Source: Candidatus Helarchaeota archaeon
GTDB taxonomy: Archaea > Asgardarchaeota > Lokiarchaeia > Helarchaeales > HEL-GB-A
Length of the DNA stretch: 10,673 bases
NCBI GenBank assembly: GCA_013375405.1
Contig: JABXJU010000150.1
Location: 1-10,673 of the forward strand
Direction of reading: 5' to 3'
The stretch's first letter is position 1, and each line of letters starts with the position of its first letter. Positions 5,846 through 10,673 of the stretch are shown here, in pieces. The notes under the pieces were generated by a model. That model was not told the origin of the DNA. It did no database searches and saw only the letters and a program-made list of their open reading frames with translations. The position numbers were made by a program, and so were the translations under genes.

Positions 5846-7519
5846 TCATTTTTTAGGAATGCTTGGTAGTTCTCGGGATCTTCTCATAAGGAGAAAATTT
5901 ATCAAGACGCCAGCTGCCACGCCTATGACAATAATAAGGGCCAAATAGAGTTGAAAACTATTTGGATTCATACGATCCACTAGACTTATGGTAATTATTT
6001 GTAAGGTTTCTTCCCCTCGGCTATTATTCAGTGTAAAAGTAACATCAACTGTTCCTATAGCATCTCGAACAGGCGTAAAAAGAACGAGATTGTTTAGGAT
6101 ATCTGTGATTTCAACGGAGCAAAGGCTATTATTAATCCCATTACTCACTGACCAATTCAACTGAGTGCCTCTATCAAATCTATCCCATTCATACATCGAT
6201 AGATTCAGAACCCAGTCATCGCAATTTACGGTTCGTATGAAATCAGGGAGGGGGCCATTAACGATTTCAGGTTTATCATTTGAACCCACACGAATGGTGA
6301 TTGAGTCTGTTGCTGTCCCAGAAGAACTACGGGCGCGGACGGTGATTTTATGGTCTGTATCGGTGAGAACTGAAGCGTCAAAGGAAGCATTCCATAGGTC
6401 GGGTTTGCCCGAAACTAGATTCATTGGGGTCCAAGTTCCATCATCGATTTTATATTCAATACTAGTCGGGGCATTCTCATCAAAAACGAGGGCTCGAATT
6501 GGCACAGCTTTTGAATCATTGGGAATATCGAATGCTTGCATGGTCAAGCCTCGGTCGATGGGGCAAGTAATTAGCACTGCAGGCCAAGTATTTAAAGGTT
6601 GGAATTTACATGATATTCCCTCATTGTCCACGGCAAAGATTCGGTAGCCGGGCTCGATAAAAGACATTCCCAGAGAGTCAGTTTCAATACAGATAGTTCC
6701 CCCTTGGTTTCGTTCAATATTTTCATGGCCATGGCCAAAGATATGAGCTGAAACATTATAAGCTTCTAAGAGCTCTAAATAGGACTTCTCTGTGATGGAG
6801 GTTGTATTATGTCCTACATCCCGTTCTGGGTGATGGGTAAAGACTATGGTTAAGTTGGATGAGTTCGTGGTGGCATTTAGCTGCTGTTCAAACCAATCCA
6901 GTTCCGCTTGGTTTAAATCACCTGAAGTTCCTCCTGGCCATTGAGCTCCTGAGTCTGCTGCCGAGTTCAATGCAATGAAAGTATAATTTCCGAAGGAAAA
7001 AGTTCGATTCCAGGTGTATTGTAATTGCTTCTGGACACTCCAATTCATATAATAAGAGAACGTTAAAGAATCGTTGTAGCCATCATGATTTCCGACAAGA
7101 TCATAGTAATAACTAGTATTAATCATGCCAGCGGCAGCAAGGATGTTATAACGATCTCGCCACTGTTCCACATCTTGAACCGTTGGAAGTGGAATGATCC
7201 CATTTGTCAGATCGCCCGTATCTACGATGAAACTTGGATTAATATGATTCACGTTCTCAAAAAAATCTCGAAAATTTTGTCGATTATCAGCAATTACACT
7301 ATATGCACCAATATGTACATCCGTAACATGAACGAACCAGAAAATGTTCTCTGTGCTATTACTAAGATGTGCATTAAATTCCTGGAGTGTTGTGGTGGGA
7401 TTTCCATAATAAGTGGTTTGGTTAGAATTAACATCAGGAGTGATATCAATAAATACGACTGCATAAAACATTATTAAAATCAGTATTGACATAGCTATAT
7501 ATTTTAAGAGTCGTTTCAT
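5846..7519 (-). CDS. TMEM62-like membrane-anchored extracellular metallophosphoesterase
   Basis: A 557-residue protein. Residues 8-24 are a signal-anchor helix. The calcineurin-like domain (about 58-300) has DVH (D67, H69), GD (102-103), GNHD (143-146), THH (228-230) and GHGH (262-265), the full dimetal set. Landmarks after it, YRIFAVD (292-298), WPAVLITCP (312-320) and IRALVF (341-346), followed by a beta-rich domain to about 412, match the order in eukaryotic TMEM62. A second beta domain (415-515) looks cadherin/dystroglycan-like, then a single helix (523-545) and a basic cytoplasmic tail (RRSRELPSIPKK). TMEM62 proteins end in several helices, so the C-terminus differs. About 17 N-x-S/T sequons indicate an outward-facing, probably glycosylated protein. 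The substrate is unknown. The ATG overlaps the upstream stop (ATGA) and has GGAGG before it, so it is coupled to the 4-TM gene. Confidence 0.88.
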   Translation of the reverse strand: MKRLLKYIAMSILILIMFYAVVFIDITPDVNSNQTTYYGNPTTTLQEFNAHLSNSTENIFWFVHVTDVHIGAYSVIADNRQNFRDFFENVNHINPSFIVDTGDLTNGIIPLPTVQDVEQWRDRYNILAAAGMINTSYYYDLVGNHDGYNDSLTFSYYMNWSVQKQLQYTWNRTFSFGNYTFIALNSAADSGAQWPGGTSGDLNQAELDWFEQQLNATTNSSNLTIVFTHHPERDVGHNTTSITEKSYLELLEAYNVSAHIFGHGHENIERNQGGTICIETDSLGMSFIEPGYRIFAVDNEGISCKFQPLNTWPAVLITCPIDRGLTMQAFDIPNDSKAVPIRALVFDENAPTSIEYKIDDGTWTPMNLVSGKPDLWNASFDASVLTDTDHKITVRARSSSGTATDSITIRVGSNDKPEIVNGPLPDFIRTVNCDDWVLNLSMYEWDRFDRGTQLNWSVSNGINNSLCSVEITDILNNLVLFTPVRDAIGTVDVTFTLNNSRGEETLQIITISLVDRMNPNSFQLYLALIIVIGVAAGVLINFLLMRRSRELPSIPKK

Positions 7520-8046
7520 TTAACCCCTCCTATTCTTAATCCAAATTTAATTAATTTATAAGCCACTCGATAAAGAATCGAAATTAAGAAATAGAGGAGA
7601 AGCGTATTAAAAATAATCGAGAGGTCTATAAGAGTTTCTTCATCAATAAATAGCACATTCGGGAAAAATTGGACTGGATCTACTACATTAACTAGAAGTA
7701 AGATGAGATATATCATCGTACCGCAAATAAGGGCGGCGGCGAGTAAGCAAAATCGGATCGAGAGTATCCCATCGTCATTTAATTCGATTTTCGTGATTTT
7801 TTTACCGCTGAAATAGAATTCGATCCCAATGAGCAATAGAATACCACAAAATGTTAACCAAAGGAAACCATTGACAATAATTGTGAATAAACTATCAAGT
7901 CTAAGGTTGCCAGATTGTGAAACATAGTAATGTGGCAAAATTTCAAAGTTTAGCGTTCCAACTACTATAAAACTAGCCCCTATTATAAGACTTATTACCC
8001 CTATATTCTTGAATAAAAGTTCTGCTAATCTTTTTTGATCAATCAT
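7516..8046 (-). CDS. 4-TM membrane protein, partner gene of the phosphoesterase
   Basis: A 176-residue protein counted from the ATG at 8046. Hydrophobic helices lie at about 14-32, 53-78, 97-121 and 141-163, with short outside loops containing NFEILPHYY and VVDPVQFFPN and a basic end (KLIKFGLRIGGVK). The two halves each show helix, an outside loop with proline, helix and a basic segment, which suggests duplication of a 2-TM unit. The second half resembles the neighbouring 2-TM protein. No family is recognised. An in-frame ATG at 8091 would add 15 residues, but these overlap the upstream gene and look like read-through of its tail in another frame, so the inner ATG, 13 bp past the upstream stop, is preferred. 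The stop overlaps the phosphoesterase start, which implies one operon and possibly one complex. Confidence 0.72.
   Translation of the reverse strand: MIDQKRLAELLFKNIGVISLIIGASFIVVGTLNFEILPHYYVSQSGNLRLDSLFTIIVNGFLWLTFCGILLLIGIEFYFSGKKITKIELNDDGILSIRFCLLAAALICGTMIYLILLLVNVVDPVQFFPNVLFIDEETLIDLSIIFNTLLLYFLISILYRVAYKLIKFGLRIGGVK
7526..7530 (-). promoter_or_regulatory. Strong Shine-Dalgarno site for the phosphoesterase gene
   Basis: On the minus strand GGAGGGGTTAA directly precedes the ATG at 7519. The GGAGG sits inside the last codons of the 4-TM gene and seven or so bases before the ATG, and supports both the start choice and reinitiation after the overlapping stop. Confidence 0.65.
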
Positions 8047-8059
8047 ATGACAAATACCA

Positions 8060-8377
8060 CTATTTGGGTGTTTTTGATTCGTTATCCTCATTTGAATATT
8101 TTAATCCAAAATCAAGAACTCTGGTGCCAACATAGATCAGAATAATTAGCATCAAAAAAGTAACGAATGCCGAACTTAGAGGACTAACGTCCAAGGGTTC
8201 GCCAGTGGGGGGAAAAATAACAGGGGTTATAACACCAGTCAATACTAAGACTGCAAAAACAACAGTAAAGCCTAATAAACCAGCACCGGTCCATAGGATA
8301 TATTTTCTTTTTATTCCTTTTTCACTCAAGGTTCTTCCCACTAATAAATTTTTAAATGATAAATAGGATAATAACAT
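8060..8377 (-). CDS. 2-TM membrane protein, first gene of the phosphoesterase operon
   Basis: A 105-residue protein with helices at about 26-49 and 66-88, an outside loop with TPVIFPPTGEPLDVSP, and a charged cytoplasmic tail (YSNEDNESKTPK). Basic residues before helix 1 (KGIKRKY) suggest both ends lie in the cytoplasm. The helix-2 end, VGTRVLDFGLKY, resembles VAYKLIKFGLRI in the next protein. No family is recognised. The ATG at 8377 has no ribosome binding site, which fits a leaderless or near-leaderless first gene. The 37-bp palindrome begins 7 bp upstream of it, so it is likely regulated there. It could be a small subunit or chaperone for the phosphoesterase, but this is inference from gene order. 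Confidence 0.68.
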   Translation of the reverse strand: MLLSYLSFKNLLVGRTLSEKGIKRKYILWTGAGLLGFTVVFAVLVLTGVITPVIFPPTGEPLDVSPLSSAFVTFLMLIILIYVGTRVLDFGLKYSNEDNESKTPK

Positions 8378-8383
8378 ATTAAA

Positions 8384-8420
8384 TCTTTTGAAAAGTTACA
8401 ATTTGTAACGGTTCAAAAGA
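8384..8420. promoter_or_regulatory. 37-bp imperfect palindrome between divergent genes, possible operator
   Basis: The core is GTTACAA (8395-8401), T, TTGTAAC (8403-8409). Outside it, AA opposite GG is the only mismatch, and then TCTTTTGAA (8384-8392) pairs perfectly with TTCAAAAGA (8412-8420). It fills most of the 48-bp gap between the 2-TM gene (starts at 8377, minus) and the microprotein frame (starts at 8426, plus). A dimeric or tetrameric regulator binding here would block both promoters. As RNA it could also fold into a hairpin. Confidence 0.55.
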
Positions 8421-8425
8421 AAGAA

Positions 8426-8524
8426 ATGGGATTACTCATGGAATTCGAAGAAAATACGGACGTCATAGCAATCCTCGTTTTAATTGTTTTACTGATTGTA
8501 CTCGTCAAACTGCTTAGTTTTTAA
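8426..8524 (+). CDS. Possible 32-residue single-TM microprotein
   Basis: A short frame from ATG at 8426 (or 8438) to TAA at 8522. The product starts MGLLMEFEENTD and continues as one nearly unbroken hydrophobic helix (VIAILVLIVLLIVLV) with a KLLSF end. An acidic front, a helix and a single lysine would fit a tail-anchored or single-span microprotein. There is no clear ribosome binding site. It starts 6 bp past the large palindrome and lies divergent to the phosphoesterase operon. It may be a regulator or subunit of the membrane module, or a chance frame in AT-rich DNA. No homolog is known to me. Confidence 0.4.
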   Translation: MGLLMEFEENTDVIAILVLIVLLIVLVKLLSF

Positions 8525-8570
8525 AAAAGATTATTTACTCCATGGAATGCGACCTTTTTAATAATCAACT

Positions 8571-8580
8571 CATTTATAAG
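8571..8580 (+). promoter_or_regulatory. Possible TATA box for the 150-residue protein gene
   Basis: CATTTATAAG lies about 54-63 bp before the ATG at 8634. With normal archaeal spacing, transcription would start near 8600, leaving a leader of about 30 bases that includes an AAGG just before the start. Confidence 0.4.
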
Positions 8581-8633
8581 TAAATCTGGAATTTAAAAAT
8601 TGACGGTAATTAAACTTCTTAAGGTAATGATAT

Positions 8634-9086
8634 ATGACTCAGAAGGATTCCAAACCACTTCCCGCTAACGCGATTGAAGCCCAAGGGTTATTAATTAAAA
8701 AAATTTATAAAAAATTTGGAAGGGATTCACTTCCTATTATTGAGGATGTCTTGGGACGCCAGGGGTGTGCTCTTGCCCTCAAAGTTAAGAAAAAATTGCA
8801 AGATAATAAATTATCTACGGTCGCCAAGTTCTTTACAAAAAATTGGGACCCCGCTTTTGTAAAGGTTCTTTCCATTTCTGATGAAAAATTTCATATCCAA
8901 GGCAAGAAATGTCCCTTTGGACTGGAAAATACCTCCAGAGAACTATGTGAAGCAGTAATGGCGATTGATCGGGAATATTTTTTCACGGCAACTGAAGGTA
9001 AAACACAATTAGAAATTTTGCAAACAGTTGCCGCTGGAGATCCTTTGTGTGATACAATTTATTCATTAAAGAAAAATGCTGATTAG
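8634..9086 (+). CDS. Cysteine-bearing protein resembling the ATC-hydrolase family
   Basis: A 150-residue soluble protein with a helical N-terminal half and a C-terminal half holding KKCPFG (C93), RELCEAVMAIDREYF (C105, D112) and AAGDPLCD (G135, D136, C139). The spacing of CPF, LC...D..Y and GD..CD resembles the family named after L-2-amino-thiazoline-4-carboxylate hydrolase, whose members elsewhere are mostly of unknown substrate. The three cysteines could form a thiol active site or bind metal. An additional C45 lies in GRQGCALALK. No substrate is proposed. It has its own TATA-like element, and a T-run follows the stop, so it is probably monocistronic. The start is the ATG after AAGGTAATGAT. 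Alternatives are other small cysteine-bearing ligand-binding folds such as V4R. Confidence 0.6.
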   Translation: MTQKDSKPLPANAIEAQGLLIKKIYKKFGRDSLPIIEDVLGRQGCALALKVKKKLQDNKLSTVAKFFTKNWDPAFVKVLSISDEKFHIQGKKCPFGLENTSRELCEAVMAIDREYFFTATEGKTQLEILQTVAAGDPLCDTIYSLKKNAD

Positions 9087-9103
9087 AAAATTTCAATGAT
9101 AGC

Positions 9104-9109
9104 TTTTTT
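9104..9109 (+). terminator. T6 run after the 150-residue protein gene
   Basis: Six consecutive T residues start 18 bp past the stop at 9086, suitable for archaeal oligo-T termination. There is no hairpin in front of it. Confidence 0.35.
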
Positions 9110-9160
9110 CCGTGCCTCATCCATTATCTCTTGAAACCGAGACTTAAAATTTAGAAGGGA

Positions 9161-9236
9161 AAACAACTGTACCATAGTTCAATAATTGTACTAAATCGAA
9201 TCGGTTATAGCAATAATTAAACAATTGTACCAATAA
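9161..9236. repeat. Three AATTGTACCA-type boxes upstream of the OSTC-like gene
   Basis: Copies are AAACAACTGTACCAT (9161-9175), CAATAATTGTACTAA (9180-9194) and AAACAATTGTACCAA (9219-9233). Their GTAC centres lie 19 and 39 bp apart, so all three could be on nearly the same helical face. They sit in the 244-bp gap in front of the OSTC-like gene and may be binding sites for a regulator. A chance origin in AT-rich DNA is possible. Confidence 0.4.
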
Positions 9237-9330
9237 TAAACCCTCAAGGTTTGAACCAATTCATTAATAAATCTTCTATTTTTGATTCAAAGTTAGGTAA
9301 CATCTATATCAATATTAAGAGAAACATCAC

Positions 9331-9909
9331 ATGTCGAAAAGAGCGGGGGCTAATCGGAAAAATCAAAAAGCAAAGCATTCAAGCTTTGGACATAAATTAC
9401 AAAAGTTAAAAATCAAATTGAATAAATTAGAAAAGAGAAAATTCTGGAAAGCTCACTTATTTTGGCCTAAATTTCTCCGAAAACCGAAAATTCGATTTCT
9501 TTCCTCTAGATTAAAGATACAAATCCCTATTCCCAATCGTACTTTTATGTTTGTTATTTCTTTAGTTTTAGTAGCTTTCAGTATAGCTGGCGGCGCATAC
9601 AATATCGTTAATAAAACAATGCCGCCTTTAGGATATAATGATCCAACCAATGGCCCACCACATCCTGACTTCTTTTACCCTGATATGAATAAACAATATC
9701 TGTTGGAGGGAATAATTGGATTCGCCTTAATTTTTGTAGGATTTGTTGGATTAATTTTTATTCATCAATCGACTAAACATTTCTACAGGCCAAATTATTC
9801 GTACATGTTGCTGACCATTGGTATTGGTTTGATGTTATTTTCTTTCTTTTCATTAGTGAGAATTGTAACTATTGAAAAACAAATTGAAATGTATAGTGAT
9901 ATCTATTGA
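9331..9909 (+). CDS. OSTC/Ost3/Ost6-like oligosaccharyltransferase subunit
   Basis: A 192-residue protein with a strongly basic N-terminal extension (about 1-66), then three helices at about 72-92, 124-144 and 157-177. It aligns by eye with human OSTC (DC2): PNRTFMFVISLV ending in GGAYNIV, and PPLG before the loop; QYLLEG (122-127) against QYIMEG; an F/G-rich helix 2; and LSFF-type helix 3 (LMLFSFFSLVRI) with the same charged end. These match the membrane part of the Ost3/Ost6 family, which holds the STT3 catalytic subunit in N-glycosylation complexes. Like OSTC, it lacks the thioredoxin domain of Ost3/Ost6. The basic N-terminus is longer than in OSTC and would face the cytoplasm or ribosome. 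Asgard genomes are known to encode such OST subunits. No STT3 is in this window. The ATG lacks a ribosome binding site. Confidence 0.82.
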   Translation: MSKRAGANRKNQKAKHSSFGHKLQKLKIKLNKLEKRKFWKAHLFWPKFLRKPKIRFLSSRLKIQIPIPNRTFMFVISLVLVAFSIAGGAYNIVNKTMPPLGYNDPTNGPPHPDFFYPDMNKQYLLEGIIGFALIFVGFVGLIFIHQSTKHFYRPNYSYMLLTIGIGLMLFSFFSLVRIVTIEKQIEMYSDIY

Positions 9910-9910
9910 A

Positions 9911-9928
9911 GATTAAAAAAATTTAATC
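9911..9928. terminator. Palindrome at the convergent gene junction, possible two-way terminator
   Basis: GATTAAA (9911-9917) and TTTAATC (9922-9928) form a perfect 7-bp inverted repeat around AAAA, directly after the OSTC-like stop and across the stop codon of the convergent gene (9923-9925). It could terminate transcription from both sides, although the weak AT stem limits confidence. Confidence 0.4.
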
Positions 9929-10673
9929 GACAGGTTCATCTGTTTTGTTAAAAAAGGAAAATTTGCGTTTAGATGCAATATCAAGAATGAAAAAATAGAA
10001 CGTGATTCCGATATTTAATGAGATTAACCAGACCAGGTAAGTATGCCAAATGGTCCACCATGGTGCAGTAAAGACTAGGAGAGGGCCAAATTCTAGTGGA
10101 GCTGCTTCGAATGCCATGGTCCCATAATCACCAAACGCGCCTAAGAGTGCAAGTAAAATAGTTGATAAATAAACGAAAATTCGGTCATATTTTGGGTTTC
10201 TGAATAGGCCTTCGGAGAAAATTTGTTTGATTCCTGGAACTTTTCTAATCCATGAAGTCCTAAATACTTTGGGAAATTCTGTAAACGTAGCAACCACTAT
10301 GCCCATCGCGAAAAATCCAATTAACATTTCATATGGGATGTTATAATCACCGATTGTTGGGACAATCGTACCAGCTCCGCCGCCTGGTTTGTACCATCCA
10401 AAAAGGGGGTTGATAACCATTTCTAATAACGCGTCCATCCCTACAGATAGAAGACCAAGCATAATTCCGCAAATAAAGGCCTTCTGGGATGGTTTGACAA
10501 TTAGAATTATCGCAATTGCAAGCAAAAGATTTCCAATAAGATCATTACAGATTCTGAAAATTTGCAAATCCATAGCGTAATATTGACGAAGTAAAGGCGT
10601 TTGTAGCAAAATATATAAGGAGATACATGCAATAATTATGAAATACCTTTCGATGGTGGGTAATAACTCCGTT
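9923..10673 (-). CDS. Unrecognised polytopic membrane protein (5' end outside window)
   Basis: The frame stays open to the right edge: 21 residues before the TTG at 10609 form part of a helix (RYFIIIACISLYI), so the true start is beyond the window and neither the TTG nor the ATG at 10573 is needed. The visible 249 residues show about seven hydrophobic segments: about 9-28, 46-62, 66-84, 113-130, 160-180, 195-212 and 213-232, with a basic loop (PKVFRTSWIRKVPG) and a charged tail. Motifs include GMDALLEM (acidic residues within a helix), a glycine-rich loop WYKPGGGAG, NIPYEM, and an aromatic APWWTIWHTYL. Acidic residues in helices could be part of a channel or catalytic site. No family is recognised. 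It converges on the OSTC-like gene with a 13-bp gap, so the two are not in one operon. Confidence 0.7.
   Translation of the reverse strand, partial: TELLPTIERYFIIIACISLYILLQTPLLRQYYAMDLQIFRICNDLIGNLLLAIAIILIVKPSQKAFICGIMLGLLSVGMDALLEMVINPLFGWYKPGGGAGTIVPTIGDYNIPYEMLIGFFAMGIVVATFTEFPKVFRTSWIRKVPGIKQIFSEGLFRNPKYDRIFVYLSTILLALLGAFGDYGTMAFEAAPLEFGPLLVFTAPWWTIWHTYLVWLISLNIGITFYFFILDIASKRKFSFFNKTDEPVD

Noticed and set aside
6165..6647. A 160-codon open frame on the plus strand opposite the phosphoesterase
   Set aside because: It is antisense to a gene with full motif support, and its product has no recognisable domain or regular pattern.
8047..8091. Upstream ATG at 8091 for the 4-TM protein
   Set aside because: It would overlap the previous gene by 32 bp, and the added residues look like an out-of-frame reading of that gene's tail.
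1..10673. CRISPR array, insertion sequence or prophage
   Set aside because: No regularly spaced long repeats, terminal inverted repeats with a transposase, or phage-type genes were found.

Overview
The window looks like a piece of an Asgard archaeal genome (Promethearchaeati, possibly a Lokiarchaeia-type lineage; the rank is inferred from gene content only). The DNA is AT-rich and genes are short and tightly packed on both strands. The archaeal shikimate-entry enzyme ADTH synthase is present, and three genes resemble eukaryotic proteins: a Gtr1/Rag-type GTPase with a C-terminal roadblock-like region, a TMEM62-like membrane-anchored metallophosphoesterase, and an OSTC/Ost3/Ost6-like subunit of oligosaccharyltransferase. 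No rRNA, tRNA, CRISPR array, transposase or phage gene is visible.

Layout: positions 1-276 hold the 3' end of a membrane protein gene. Positions 395-1274 are a two-gene unit separated by one base: a CxxCxxCC metal-binding protein of the YkgJ type and a DUF2085-type membrane protein. This unit converges on, and overlaps by 10 bp, a 630-residue AAA-type ATPase on the minus strand (1265-3157), which has a zinc ribbon and a possible nuclease-fold domain. A 341-bp divergent intergenic region (3158-3498) follows, carrying several short repeats and palindromes. Then come, on the plus strand, an unrecognised 115-residue protein, ADTH synthase (3943-4758) and the Rag-like GTPase (4920-5834).

On the minus strand, 8377 down to 5846 is a compact three-gene unit: a 2-TM protein, a 4-TM protein and the TMEM62-like phosphoesterase, the last two overlapping as ATGA. 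The two small proteins appear to share a 2-TM building block, so this unit is the best candidate for an undescribed membrane system. A 37-bp imperfect palindrome lies just upstream, between this operon and a divergent 32-residue single-TM microprotein. The right end has a cysteine-bearing protein resembling the ATC-hydrolase family, an upstream region with repeated AATTGTAC-type boxes, the OSTC-like subunit and a 5'-truncated polytopic membrane protein.

Most of the window concerns membranes and the cell surface. The phosphoesterase carries about 17 N-glycosylation sequons and lies about 1.8 kb from an oligosaccharyltransferase-type subunit, which fits a lineage with a eukaryote-like glycosylation machinery. 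Family assignments rest on motif and landmark recognition by eye; no database search was run.
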